Assembly (NCBI RefSeq): GCF_006517275.1
Contig: NZ_CP041191.1
Coordinates: forward strand, 6,071,001 to 6,135,000
Reading direction: 5' to 3'
DNA length: 64,000 nt
Source of the DNA: Labrenzia sp. PHM005
GTDB lineage: Bacteria > Pseudomonadota > Alphaproteobacteria > Rhizobiales > Stappiaceae
A program made the translations under genes and the position numbers. The notes beneath the pieces are model-generated. The model did no database searches, was not told the DNA's origin, and was given only the letters and a program-made list of their open reading frames with translations. Of this stretch, positions 45,394 to 54,655 are shown piece by piece (position 1 is the first letter of the stretch; every line of letters starts with the position of its first letter).

Positions 45394-46673
45394 CCTTGAA
45401 CTCCGGAATTGGGTACGGACCCGGCGGGTGGATGCATCAAAGGTGCATTGTCTACGATACCACCCGGCAGCAGGGCCGGAAATTGGGATTGCGTCCAGCG
45501 CAGCAACTGCACAGCTGGACTGCCGATCAGGATCTTGGCGGACGGCTGGGTCCACAACACCTGGTCGACCATATCATTCGGACGGTAAGCGGTATCGGCG
45601 AGGCCATCGCCATTCATATCGAAAGCCGCGTGGTCACTCCAGAAATTGCCGCGGCCATCTGTGCTCCAATCAAGGGAGCGGCTGCCGACATATTTGACCT
45701 GCGTCTTGTTGCGAATGAACGCGTTGCCTTGGAACTTGTTTCTTGCGGATCCCGCTGTGAAATGAACACCAATCGGACATCTTTCGAAGCGGTTGTCCGT
45801 CACTTTGTTCTTGTTCGCATTGTACATGAACAGGCATTTCTCACCGCCACCGAAGACTTGGTTGCCTTCGATTTTCGCCCGGTTGGCATAATTCAACATC
45901 AAACCGTGATGCTTGTCGCCTTTTGAGACATTGTCGCGAACCTTAAGTCTGTCCGAAAACATCAAGGCATAGCCGATATCATTTCCTTCGGAGACATTGC
46001 CTTCGATGACACCACTGTTGCCATGCATGTAGTGAACCGCAAACCGCAATTGCGAGAAGTGGTTGTTGCGGAAGGTATCCTTGTGGCTGGTGTTGACGAA
46101 CACACCGTCGCGGCCAAAGCGGATCGTGTTGAACTCGGCCAACAAATGCGGCGAGTTCCAAACATAGATGCCATTGCCACGTTCATTGGGGCGTAGATCC
46201 TGACGGCCTTCGATCAGGTTGTTGGACACCACGGCATCATCCGGGCCATGAACATCAACACCGGTTAGATTGTTCAGGATCTTGTTGTCCCGGACGGTCG
46301 CGCGGTCAGCCTTCTTGGTCAGTTTGACACCGGCATCCAATGTCTGGTGAGACAGACCTGATCCGGTGATGATCAGATTGGAAACCGTCACATCCGGCGC
46401 ATCGACGGTAATCACACTACCGGTACCAGTGCCTGTGACACGGGCACCATCAGTCCCCAACAGTTGAAGCGGAACTTCAATCGTGATCGGACCTTGGTGA
46501 TCGCCAGCTGCAAGCCGGAGGATGTCCCCGGCTTGCGCTTTTGTAAGGGCCTGTTGCAAAGCGCCCTGCTCGGCAGAAACTTTCCATTCTTCTGCGGCCA
46601 GCGGGTTTAACCCGGCAAGCACCGCAGCGAGAAAGGTTATCCCGCCGGAGAGTATGTGCAGAGCGCTATGCAT
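45390..46673 (-). CDS. nosD: NosD, periplasmic beta-helix maturation protein
   Basis: The protein of 427 residues starts at ATG 46673, two bases after the nosZ stop, with signal MHSALHILSGGITFLAAVLAGLNPLAA. It shows the repeated right-handed beta-helix (CASH) pattern: DNKILNNLTGVDVHG, SNNLIEG, NNHFSQLRFAVHYM, EGNVSEGNDIGYALMFSD, RDNVSKGDKHHGLML. NosD receives copper or sulfur species for assembling the CuZ cluster of NosZ and docks on NosFY. The upstream in-frame extension to 46742 overlaps nosZ and is not used. Confidence 0.93.
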   Translation of the reverse strand: MHSALHILSGGITFLAAVLAGLNPLAAEEWKVSAEQGALQQALTKAQAGDILRLAAGDHQGPITIEVPLQLLGTDGARVTGTGTGSVITVDAPDVTVSNLIITGSGLSHQTLDAGVKLTKKADRATVRDNKILNNLTGVDVHGPDDAVVSNNLIEGRQDLRPNERGNGIYVWNSPHLLAEFNTIRFGRDGVFVNTSHKDTFRNNHFSQLRFAVHYMHGNSGVIEGNVSEGNDIGYALMFSDRLKVRDNVSKGDKHHGLMLNYANRAKIEGNQVFGGGEKCLFMYNANKNKVTDNRFERCPIGVHFTAGSARNKFQGNAFIRNKTQVKYVGSRSLDWSTDGRGNFWSDHAAFDMNGDGLADTAYRPNDMVDQVLWTQPSAKILIGSPAVQLLRWTQSQFPALLPGGIVDNAPLMHPPAGSVPNSGVQG

Positions 46674-46675
46674 TG

Positions 46676-48586
46676 TTAGGCGCCTCTTGGCTCGACGAAC
46701 ATCCGGCCGCGCATTTCCATGTGAAGTGCGTGACAGAACCACTGACAGTAGAACCAGTGTACACCCGGACGTTCCGCAATGAAGGTCACAGAAGCCGTGG
46801 CCTGCGGTCCAACTTCCATGGCAACACCGTAGTTTGCCAGGCAGAAGCCGTGAGTCAGGTCGTCGATGTCATCAATGTTGGTGACATAGACGGTGACTTC
46901 ATCGCCCTGCTTAACCGTGAATTTCTCCATGGAGAAGTTCGGAGCAACCGAAGACATGTAGACTCGGACCTTGTTGCCGTCGCGGATAACATCCGCTGCG
47001 TCTTCAAGATCAACACCATCGGCTTTGGCTTGCTCAATCGCATCGGCAAAGCTCGGGTCATTCCGATCCCAAACAATCGCCGGGTTCACTTTTGAACGGT
47101 GAACGACGATGCTGTCATGCGGCTCGGCAAAGGTCGGGCCGTCATGGACAACCTTCATTTTGTCGCCAGAGATGTCGATCAGCTGCTCGTTTTCCGGCTT
47201 CAACGGACCAACGTTCAAGAAGCGGTCCTTCGAGAACTTGTTCATCGAAATGAGCCACTTACCGTCTGCTTCTGCGGTCTCACCCATGGATGTCGAGTTG
47301 TGACCCGGCTGATAGTGGACGTCGACTTTATCCAGAATTGGATCAACGTCCGCACCACCATAGGCGTCTATTGCCTTTTGGATGTTCCACTTGGCCACCT
47401 GACTGTCCAGGAAGAGGGTGGTGTAGCCGTTACCGTTGTTGTCGAACGCAGTGTGAAGCGGGCCAAGACCCAATTGCGGTTCTGCAACGATGGCGGAACG
47501 CGGATCAGCGTTGTCTGCAAACAGTGCATCCACTTTGGTCACGTCGATCACAGAAACTGTCGGAGACAGCTTGCCATTGATGACGATGTGCTTCTTGTCC
47601 GGAGCCGCGTTGACACCATGCGGGCTGTTCGGAATCGGAATATAGCGTGTGAAGTTGGAGTTGGCATCTTTGCGGCCATCAACAACCGGAACACCTTTCA
47701 TTTCCGTATAGTTGCCGGCAGCAACAGCTTCCTCGATGGCCTTAATGTTGAAGACAACAACATGGTCGAGTTCGCTCTCGGTCATTTCGGCAAGGTTGGT
47801 TCCCATTTCCGAGTTATAGGAAGTCGAGAAGGCGTATTTGCCCTGGTAGTCACAGTCGGTGTTGTCGAGGTTACCTGAAACAATCACCTGCCATGCGACC
47901 TTCATGGTGTCACCGTCGATCGCGGTGAAGATGCAGGCGTATTTATCCGGCTCATCCAGGATGCTGCCGTCGTTGACCAGCGGCGCTTCATGTTCGCCGT
48001 TTGCGAAGACGTAGCCCGTGCGCGGATATTTCTGCGGACGCATGCCATGAATGTCATGGGCATTCGGGATCTCGATGATCTTGTCCGTCTTCATCATTTT
48101 CAGGTCGATACGCGCAACGCGGGTGTTCGCCTTGTCGTTGGCGAAGATGTAGCGACCGTCGTATGTGCCGTCGGTGAAGGACATGTGCGGATGGTGAAGG
48201 TCACCATTGTCGTAGGTCACTTTGCCCTGAGCCTTCAAGAAGGCTTTGGTTTCCGGCAGCAGGCCTTCGGTCAGGATTTTCAGAGACTCGTTGGTCTGAC
48301 CCCAACCTGTAGCGGAACAACGGTTAAAGACCGGAATGCGCATCAGTTCGCGCATAGAAGGAACACCGAGAATGCGGACTTCGCCTGTTTGGCCTGAAGA
48401 CCAGAAACCGTAGTATTCGTCCAGCTCGCCCGGCGCCAAATGTGCGCTCTGGCCGCCTTCAGCAGCAGTTGCCGGTGTCGCGCTTCCAAGAGCAGCGGCG
48501 CCCATGCCGGCTACAACAGCCGTTTTTGCAGTTCCCCCTAGCAATGCCCGGCGTGACATTGCTCTTTCTTTTAAACTCTCCGTCAT
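46676..48586 (-). CDS. nosZ: Nitrous oxide reductase
   Basis: This 636-residue periplasmic copper enzyme reduces N2O to N2. It has a Tat signal ([25 protein letters not shown]), so it is a clade I enzyme. A seven-bladed propeller carries the CuZ histidines ([38 protein letters not shown]). The C-terminal CuA domain has the ligands in [17 protein letters not shown]. Start 48586 has AAGGAG well placed upstream, better than an in-frame 48619. It lies about 170 bases after nosR, with a diverged repeat of the nosR end in the gap. Confidence 0.97.
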   Translation of the reverse strand: MTESLKERAMSRRALLGGTAKTAVVAGMGAAALGSATPATAAEGGQSAHLAPGELDEYYGFWSSGQTGEVRILGVPSMRELMRIPVFNRCSATGWGQTNESLKILTEGLLPETKAFLKAQGKVTYDNGDLHHPHMSFTDGTYDGRYIFANDKANTRVARIDLKMMKTDKIIEIPNAHDIHGMRPQKYPRTGYVFANGEHEAPLVNDGSILDEPDKYACIFTAIDGDTMKVAWQVIVSGNLDNTDCDYQGKYAFSTSYNSEMGTNLAEMTESELDHVVVFNIKAIEEAVAAGNYTEMKGVPVVDGRKDANSNFTRYIPIPNSPHGVNAAPDKKHIVINGKLSPTVSVIDVTKVDALFADNADPRSAIVAEPQLGLGPLHTAFDNNGNGYTTLFLDSQVAKWNIQKAIDAYGGADVDPILDKVDVHYQPGHNSTSMGETAEADGKWLISMNKFSKDRFLNVGPLKPENEQLIDISGDKMKVVHDGPTFAEPHDSIVVHRSKVNPAIVWDRNDPSFADAIEQAKADGVDLEDAADVIRDGNKVRVYMSSVAPNFSMEKFTVKQGDEVTVYVTNIDDIDDLTHGFCLANYGVAMEVGPQATASVTFIAERPGVHWFYCQWFCHALHMEMRGRMFVEPRGA

Positions 48587-48614
48587 GACTTTTCTCCTTG
48601 TGTCGGTGTCGGAG

Positions 48615-48741
48615 TTCATCCAGCTGAGTTGGCGGTAGTCACCCCGCCGTCCGGTGCCGGTTTCGTGTTCCCTGTCTGAGTTTCAAGTTTCTGCCGATCG
48701 GCGCGTTTCTGAGCCCAGACGGGGCATTCCTTGTTGTGTCT
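48615..48741 (-). pseudogene. Diverged tandem copy of the 3' end of nosR
   Basis: Read on the minus strand, this stretch translates in one frame to [21 protein letters not shown], then [19 protein letters not shown] and a stop. The real NosR end, just upstream, reads HDQKCPVCIKKLAKRRKFEKQ, then TGMTKPAQAGGVTTANPAG and a stop. The two DNA copies align over about 125 bases, stop codon included. The copy has no start of its own in that frame and has lost a cluster cysteine (CPVW for CPVC), so it is best seen as a remnant. It fills the nosR-nosZ gap. Confidence 0.82.
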
Positions 48742-48755
48742 CCTCGTGTGGGAGT

Positions 48756-50963
48756 TCACCCAGCTGGGTTAGCGGTAGTCACCCCGCCAGCCTGTGCCGG
48801 TTTCGTCATCCCTGTCTGCTTCTCGAACTTCCGCCGCTTGGCGAGTTTCTTGATGCAGACGGGACATTTCTGATCGTGCTGATACAGGACCTGGCAATGC
48901 AGGCAGTTCAGGCACTCGTTCGGATTGATGTTGCCTTCCGGATGGATGGCTTGGACCATGCATTCCTTGCCGCAGCGCTGGCATGGATCGCCGCAGTCGC
49001 GGTAGCGTTTCAGCCAGTCAAACATGCGCAGGCGCGCCGGGATCGCCAGGGCAGCGCCCAGCGGGCAAAGGTAGCGGCAGTAGAACCGTTCAATGAACAG
49101 ACCAGCCACCAGCAGCGCGACCGCAAAGAGGACGAAGGGCCACGCCCGCTGGAATTTCAGGATGATCGCTGTCTTGAACGGCTCCACTTCCGCATAGTGT
49201 TCGGCAACGTCAAGAGAGTAGAGGGACAGGCCGAACAATCCGAGGAAAATCATATACTTGAGTGGCCACAGGCGTTCGTGGAGAGCCCAGGGCACTTCGA
49301 TCTGAGGAATACGGGCAACCTTAGCTAGCCGGTTGGTCAGCTCCTGCATCGCACCGAACGGACACAGCCAGCCGCAATAAGCACCCCGCCCCCAGAACAA
49401 GAGCGCTGCAGCAACGGAGAACCACAGCAGGAATACCAACGGGTCCATGAGAAAAGCATCCCAGCTGAAACTACTGGTCAATGACGAGAAGAACGCCATG
49501 ACGTTGACGACCGAGAGTTGCGCATTTTGCATCCAGCCCAGCCAAACCAGCGTGAACGTCAGGAAGGCAATCCGGAACCAGAACGTGAAGCGTTCGTTGC
49601 GGGTGACCTGCATCTGGAAGAAGAAGACGATCGTCAGAATACCGATCGCACTGGCCAAGATAATGATGTCGGCCTTGCGGTCTTCCCAGATACGGACCCA
49701 AAGTTTCGGCGCGTCATCATCGCCGTTGACAAGAGCCTGTGTTGAAACTGGATCGCCAGCGGCGAGCGCAACTTCTTCGACCTTCAGATACGCATCCGGC
49801 AATTGATAGCCGAGATCAAATGTCAAGAAGACCTTGTCGATCGGGCCGACCGCGCGCTGAACCAACAGCTGCAGACGGAAATCCTTGGAAGGATCAAACC
49901 CGGCATCGGCAGGAATGATGAACAGATCCATCTCGACAAAGGCTGGAGACCCATCTGCTGCAATTTCACCAACGCGCACTTGCTGCTTGTCGAAGAAGCG
50001 AACGGAGATATCGTCCTGGATTAGCTGGATCCGGTCAAAAATACCGCCGCGGACATACCCAGATCCTTTGAAGGAATACCGTCCCCGCCCCATGACCAGG
50101 ATCGCATGCTCACCTTCTTTCAAACGGTTCTTGAGATTGTCGTACTCCCGTTGACCAAGAAGGGATAGACCAATGGACGGCACATTTGCCAGACCCATGT
50201 ACATGTCGATGAAGGTGTCTGTATCCGGGCCATCTTCCGGGCGCTTGATCGCACGCGGATCGCCTTGAGCGACGAAGGCTTCATTCACCTGAGCCACGTC
50301 CAAGGACATACGCCGGACAGAGCCATCGCCAGTCATGGTCATCCAGTCACTGACGGCCACCTTCTCGTAATCGATGATCTTCTTGGGGCCGGTGTCGGCT
50401 ACAGCTTGGACCAAACCTCCCAAACCGAGAAAACGGGCGACTTTAATACCTGCGCGGACGATCGAATCGTCAATCACCATGATAGTGACGGTCGCACCCG
50501 AAATGATGTCCAGCTCGTGCGCGGAGCCGCCTTGCTGCGCTTCGATTTTGAGATCCAGACCGGCATAACCTTCTGTCACCGCCTGAATTTTCGAATCGGG
50601 AATACCAATTAGAACAATCGGTTCTGAGTGTTTGACCAGCCGTACTCCGGTTACGACTGCATCAGGGTCAACGCCAACCATCGTGTGGATCGGCTTGCCC
50701 GAATATCCCGTTGTCGAAACAAAGTCAGATGTCAGGAAGACCCAACCAACTGTTTCACCGCCTTTAAGGGCAGGAACAACCGGAACATCGTCCCGCACAG
50801 CACCGAAACTATCGGCACCGGGAACCATTTCAGATGGTTGAACTTTATCCAGAAACCTTGAAACCAGCGCGTCAGCAGCGTTGGCCGTCGGGGCCAATAC
50901 CAATGCAGCTAGAATGGCCAGGCACAAGCACAGTATCTGAATTATTTTACCGGGACGCCCCAC
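48756..50963 (-). CDS. nosR: NosR, FMN-binding polyferredoxin electron donor to NosZ
   Basis: The 735-residue membrane protein starts at GTG 50963 (GGAG 9 bases upstream) with a signal/anchor ending in TANA. A periplasmic FMN-binding domain (about 90-180) includes the flavinylation segment DIISGATVTIMVIDDSIVRAG. Six membrane helices follow with CGWLCPFGAMQE and CRYLCPLGAAL. The C-terminal [4Fe-4S] region is CGDPCQRCGKEC ... CLNCLHCQVLYQHDQKCPVCIKK. NosR passes electrons from quinol to NosZ and is flavinylated by NosX. An Fnr/Dnr box lies about 78 bases upstream. Confidence 0.95.
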   Translation of the reverse strand: MGRPGKIIQILCLCLAILAALVLAPTANAADALVSRFLDKVQPSEMVPGADSFGAVRDDVPVVPALKGGETVGWVFLTSDFVSTTGYSGKPIHTMVGVDPDAVVTGVRLVKHSEPIVLIGIPDSKIQAVTEGYAGLDLKIEAQQGGSAHELDIISGATVTIMVIDDSIVRAGIKVARFLGLGGLVQAVADTGPKKIIDYEKVAVSDWMTMTGDGSVRRMSLDVAQVNEAFVAQGDPRAIKRPEDGPDTDTFIDMYMGLANVPSIGLSLLGQREYDNLKNRLKEGEHAILVMGRGRYSFKGSGYVRGGIFDRIQLIQDDISVRFFDKQQVRVGEIAADGSPAFVEMDLFIIPADAGFDPSKDFRLQLLVQRAVGPIDKVFLTFDLGYQLPDAYLKVEEVALAAGDPVSTQALVNGDDDAPKLWVRIWEDRKADIIILASAIGILTIVFFFQMQVTRNERFTFWFRIAFLTFTLVWLGWMQNAQLSVVNVMAFFSSLTSSFSWDAFLMDPLVFLLWFSVAAALLFWGRGAYCGWLCPFGAMQELTNRLAKVARIPQIEVPWALHERLWPLKYMIFLGLFGLSLYSLDVAEHYAEVEPFKTAIILKFQRAWPFVLFAVALLVAGLFIERFYCRYLCPLGAALAIPARLRMFDWLKRYRDCGDPCQRCGKECMVQAIHPEGNINPNECLNCLHCQVLYQHDQKCPVCIKKLAKRRKFEKQTGMTKPAQAGGVTTANPAG

Positions 50964-51033
50964 GGGACACGCTCCAACAAATCATGCATAATATTTTCAA
51001 GATTTGTTTTGCGCCTTCGCCGATCTGTTTTCT

Positions 51034-51047
51034 TTGACGATAGTCAA
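51034..51047 (-). promoter_or_regulatory. Fnr/Dnr-type box of nosR
   Basis: TTGACGATAGTCAA on the plus strand is a perfect palindrome-type box (TTGAC-N4-GTCAA), identical to the one before nirE. Its centre is about 78 bases from the nosR start; -41.5 spacing gives a leader of about 36 bases. Confidence 0.83.
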
Positions 51048-51147
51048 GAAGACACGTAACGAATTGCAATCTTGTACAAACTTCCGCTTGGCGCGTTGCG
51101 ACAGAAAGCGCTTCCGCCGTCGAAAACAAGAAGCGCTCTGATTGGAG

Positions 51148-52368
51148 TTATTTCTGTTTGCGAGGCGTTGTCAGGATCGGGAAATAGACACCGAGATAGA
51201 GCGAAAATGCTGCAATCCAGAGCCCGCCAGACAGGAACATGACTGTGTAGTACTCAACAAATTGCGTTCCGAACGTCCGGACCAAGGCGCCGGCGATGAT
51301 CAATACATAAGCAATAGAAATCGGAGCTGGAGCGATAAGCGGCCGACCACTGTGGCCAAGAGACGCACGGGTCATCATTGCCATGGTCATACATCCGACA
51401 GCGCCTACAGCCAGAAGATGAAGGGCTGCCGTTTCTGGCAACACAGCAAACAAGATAGAACTGCCGTAGACGATATACCCTGCCCCGAGCAGCAAATAAG
51501 CTACGTGAAGAACCCACAAAATCGGATTGTTTAGAGTTTTCAACCCTACCCATCCGAAAAGACGGGCCAAGTTCACGCCACCTGCCACCAAACAAATCAG
51601 TCCCAAAACCTGCTCTGGTACGAACGGCAAGCATGCCAAGACGGCAAGCAACGCTGATAGGATGCCAACACGGTCCAGCCATTTGTGGGACGCAGGCAAT
51701 TTGCCAGTATGACCTGCCCGGTTCAGGGCATTTCGAGTAAAAGCTGGAACGACCCGGCCTCCGATGATCGCAATCATCGCGGCGCTGGCAAAAATACCCA
51801 GCCGGACGCCAGCTTCGGTATTGCCTCCGGCCCAACCAAGCCACTCAAGATGCATGAACAGATTGCCGATAAAAAGCGCGGCCAAAAGAAACAGAAAAAT
51901 GACATTTCTGAGTTGAGACAATTGTGCAAGCCGCCCAAAAATCGCGATCGAAAGCACCGGAACAAAGGCCAAATCGATTGCGGCGACCAGAAGCGGATCA
52001 AGCACCGAGGACATGCCGACTGCAATCCGGCCTGACAGCCAGACCAGACCGGCAATCATGACAAAAGCAGGCCCTGCTTCATTGCTGCCTGTCCAATTTG
52101 GGACAGCTGTCACAAAAAAACCGGCCATCACCGCAACAGTGTAGCCAAACATCATCTCGTGGGCATGCCAAAGGTGTGGCGCTGTGTTTATAGGAAGTGC
52201 CAGAAACGCGCCGCCTGCTGCATGCACACCGAGCCAAAACACCCACGCCACCATTGCAAAGACGGCATAAAGACCGGCAAACAAGAAGAAAAAACGGAAA
52301 CCTGCGGTAAAGACTACCGGAAACTGAATTTGGCTCTTACCGTCTTTTGACATCGCAGCTTCAACCAT
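51148..52368 (-). CDS. nnrS: NnrS family haem-copper membrane protein
   Basis: This 406-residue protein has about 12 membrane helices. It carries NnrS features: NTAPHLWHAHEMMFGYTVAVMAGFFVTAVPNWTG near the N-terminus, GRVVPAFTRNALN in the middle, and LHLLAVGAVGCMTMAMMTRASLGHSGR later. NnrS proteins protect against NO-derived stress and are co-regulated with denitrification genes. Their exact chemistry is not settled. It starts at 52368 with AAGGTAGGG upstream; ATG 52353 is a shorter alternative. A perfect Fnr/Dnr box lies about 118 bases upstream. It lies upstream of nosR on the same strand but nosR has its own promoter region. Confidence 0.9.
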   Translation of the reverse strand: MVEAAMSKDGKSQIQFPVVFTAGFRFFFLFAGLYAVFAMVAWVFWLGVHAAGGAFLALPINTAPHLWHAHEMMFGYTVAVMAGFFVTAVPNWTGSNEAGPAFVMIAGLVWLSGRIAVGMSSVLDPLLVAAIDLAFVPVLSIAIFGRLAQLSQLRNVIFLFLLAALFIGNLFMHLEWLGWAGGNTEAGVRLGIFASAAMIAIIGGRVVPAFTRNALNRAGHTGKLPASHKWLDRVGILSALLAVLACLPFVPEQVLGLICLVAGGVNLARLFGWVGLKTLNNPILWVLHVAYLLLGAGYIVYGSSILFAVLPETAALHLLAVGAVGCMTMAMMTRASLGHSGRPLIAPAPISIAYVLIIAGALVRTFGTQFVEYYTVMFLSGGLWIAAFSLYLGVYFPILTTPRKQK

Positions 52369-52479
52369 GACCCTACCTTCATCAAAACGATGGAAGACCC
52401 TGCAATGGTGAAGATTGGTGACAGCACCTTTGAACAGTTTCGTCCAATGAGATGATTACAGCGTCTCCGCAGCCAAGGC

Positions 52480-52493
52480 TTGACCTTGGTCAA
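52480..52493 (-). promoter_or_regulatory. Fnr/Dnr-type box of nnrS
   Basis: TTGACCTTGGTCAA is a perfect TTGAC-N4-GTCAA box. It lies in the 204-base gap before nnrS. With -41.5 spacing the transcript would begin near 52445, leaving a leader of about 77 bases. Confidence 0.8.
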
Positions 52494-52533
52494 TCAGGGG
52501 CGGTTATTGGTGAGAGCTGGTGTCTTGCAGGCA

Positions 52534-52562
52534 ATTTCCCGGCAGTGACACCGCCGGGAAAT
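52534..52562 (-). terminator. Hairpin after the sugar-type binding protein gene
   Basis: ATTTCCCGGC pairs perfectly with GCCGGGAAAT over a 9-base loop, 11 bases after the end of the ABC substrate-binding gene. The following T-run is weak. It should end the rbsABC-like transcript before the nnrS control region. Confidence 0.65.
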
Positions 52563-52572
52563 CATAAGTCTC

Positions 52573-53613
52573 TTAGCGTTTGGGAAGCTGGATCCACTCG
52601 GTCATAGCAACATCGGCGTGGGCGAATTGAGGCATGCTGGCGCTCAGGTCATCCATATTCTTGATGTCTTTCTCATTGAGGAAATCCTGCGTGATCAGAG
52701 TCGGTGGAACAATCACGGAAGCACCAGGGTTTTCTCCAGCCAGCATCATCGCGAGCGCCCGTACCGAGACTTCGCCAACCACGGCAGGATTGGTCGCAAC
52801 TGTTGCGACCCAGGCTGACCCCGGCTCCCGCATTGCCGAAATATCAGCTGTCGAAACATCGGCGGAATAGATGTCGATGTCGTCTGTCAGACCGGCTTCG
52901 TCGACTGCGATTTTGACGCCTTTCGCAAATTCATCATAAGGCGCGAAGACCACATTGATGGTCGGATTGGCCTGAAGGACCGCACGGGCCTGATTGGCCA
53001 CGGAGTTCGCGATTGGGTTGTCCAGCGTGCCAAACATGGCTGCTTCTGTGATGCCCGGATTGGCGTTCTTGGTTTCTTCCCAAGCAACGTGGCGGCGATC
53101 CAGCGGTGCAATGCCCGGGACATAAACATAACCGGCTGTGAAGTCGGTACCATTGTCCTTGACGGCTTGCTCAAGTGCGAGCTTTCCGAGCATGTAATCG
53201 GATTGTTCGATCTGCGGAATAGCTTCATTTTCGACGTTCACATCGAATGCGACAACTTTGATGCCGGCATCAACTGCCCTCTGAGCCGCTTCTTTCATGG
53301 ACTCGGTCAAACCGTGCTGGATGATGATGCCATCCACACCGAGCGCAATCGCCTGGTCGACCATATCTGCCTGCAAGGCAGCATCCTGGCGGCTGTCAAA
53401 TACCCTAAGATCGACACCAAGCGCTTCCGATTGGTTCTCCACCCCGGACAAATAGGCCTGGAAGAAGTCTCCCGTTGACAGATAGCGCACCAGAGCAATG
53501 GTCACGTCTTCCGGTTTGTCAAACGGTGCGGGCATATCTGCTGCCAGGGCCTGTCCGGCGCCAAGAGCAATTGCGGTCGCTCCGGCCAATTTCAATAAAC
53601 TGCGTCTCAACAT
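52573..53613 (-). CDS. RbsB-type ABC substrate-binding protein, probably for methylthioribose
   Basis: The 346-residue periplasmic protein has the signal MLRRSLLKLAGATAIALGAGQALA and a ribose-binding-protein fold of the Peripla_BP_4 type (ALVRYLSTGDFFQAYLSGVENQSEALGVDLRVFDSRQDAALQADMVDQAIALGVDGIIIQ). GGGAGGAAAAA precedes the start. It is the last gene of the transporter operon, 28 bases after the permease. The ligand is not readable from sequence. 5-Methylthioribose is inferred from the divergent mtnK-mtnA genes. Another pentose or nucleoside-like sugar is the alternative. Confidence 0.8.
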   Translation of the reverse strand: MLRRSLLKLAGATAIALGAGQALAADMPAPFDKPEDVTIALVRYLSTGDFFQAYLSGVENQSEALGVDLRVFDSRQDAALQADMVDQAIALGVDGIIIQHGLTESMKEAAQRAVDAGIKVVAFDVNVENEAIPQIEQSDYMLGKLALEQAVKDNGTDFTAGYVYVPGIAPLDRRHVAWEETKNANPGITEAAMFGTLDNPIANSVANQARAVLQANPTINVVFAPYDEFAKGVKIAVDEAGLTDDIDIYSADVSTADISAMREPGSAWVATVATNPAVVGEVSVRALAMMLAGENPGASVIVPPTLITQDFLNEKDIKNMDDLSASMPQFAHADVAMTEWIQLPKR

Positions 53614-53641
53614 TGTTTTTCCTCCCAGTTATCTACGTCTT

Positions 53642-54655
53642 TCATGAATGTCCGCTGCCGGCGCGCCGCGCAGACAGGTAAAAAGTGAAGACCAGCGCCA
53701 GAACAAGGACCGCGCCTTTGACAAAGTCCTGGGTGTAGTAAGGGGCATTCATCATCGTCATTCCCTGAAGAAGGATGCCGACAAAGAGGGCGCCGATCGC
53801 AGTTCCAAAAGCGTTCGGACGGGCAGCGCCCAAGACGGCAAACCCGATCAGGGCTGCGGCCACGCTGTCTAAAAGAAGATTGTTCCCGCTGGCAATGTCT
53901 CCGCGTCCAAGCCGCGCGGCCAGCAAAATTCCGCCGATCGAAGCGGTGACACCGGAAATCATATAAGCGGTGATTTTGTAGGTGTTGACCGGTGTTCCCA
54001 CCAATGCTGCCGCCCGTTCATTGGAGCCAATGGCATACTTGAGGCGGCCGTGGCGGGTGAAGCCAAGGTACAGCCAGATCAGGATGGCAATCAAAATGAA
54101 TATGACGACAGGCACCGGCACCAATCGGTCCAGAACCAAATCAAACCGGTGACGTCCAAGCCAGAGAAAAGCCTGCGAGAAGCTGCCTTCGGCCACAGAC
54201 CCATTTGGCAATGCCATGCCGGTGGCAATGGAATTGCCTTGTGTTGGAATGCGCTGCAATCCGATCAGCAAGAACATCATGCCGAGCGTTGCCAGAAGAT
54301 CCGGCACCCGGAACTTCACAATCAATACGCCATTGATGAAACCAACAGCGGCGCCCATTAAAAGACATAGAAGAACAGCGACATAGGCCGGCTGCTCCAG
54401 AATAACCATGGAATAGGCGGAGAGCATCAAAGCCGAGGTGGCAACGGCTCCGATGGACAGATCAAACCCGCCGACCACCAAAGTGCAGGTCACCCCAAGT
54501 GCCAAAATGCCTGTTATGGCAACCGACTGAAGAACAAATACAGCAGACCGCGGGCTCGCAAAGCCAGATGCCGCCAAGCTGAAATAGATAATAAGACCGG
54601 CCAGCAGGATCAAAAAACCGTACCGTATGGCGAATTTCAACAAGTTATCCTGCAT
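53642..54655 (-). CDS. RbsC-type ABC permease
   Basis: This 337-residue membrane protein of the BPD_transp_2 family has about 8-10 helices. It contains the family's conserved loop VVGGFDLSIGAVATSALMLSAYSMVI near residues 60-85 and ISGVTASIGGILLAARLGRGDIASGNNLLLDSVAAALIG later. It forms the channel for the sugar-type importer with the ATPase upstream (11-base overlap) and the binding protein downstream. The substrate assignment rests on the mtnKA neighbours. Confidence 0.85.
   Translation of the reverse strand: MQDNLLKFAIRYGFLILLAGLIIYFSLAASGFASPRSAVFVLQSVAITGILALGVTCTLVVGGFDLSIGAVATSALMLSAYSMVILEQPAYVAVLLCLLMGAAVGFINGVLIVKFRVPDLLATLGMMFLLIGLQRIPTQGNSIATGMALPNGSVAEGSFSQAFLWLGRHRFDLVLDRLVPVPVVIFILIAILIWLYLGFTRHGRLKYAIGSNERAAALVGTPVNTYKITAYMISGVTASIGGILLAARLGRGDIASGNNLLLDSVAAALIGFAVLGAARPNAFGTAIGALFVGILLQGMTMMNAPYYTQDFVKGAVLVLALVFTFYLSARRAGSGHS

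Noticed and set aside
47099..47878. Plus-strand open frame of 259 codons opposite nosZ
   Set aside because: Shadow of nosZ; composition is that of an antisense reading.
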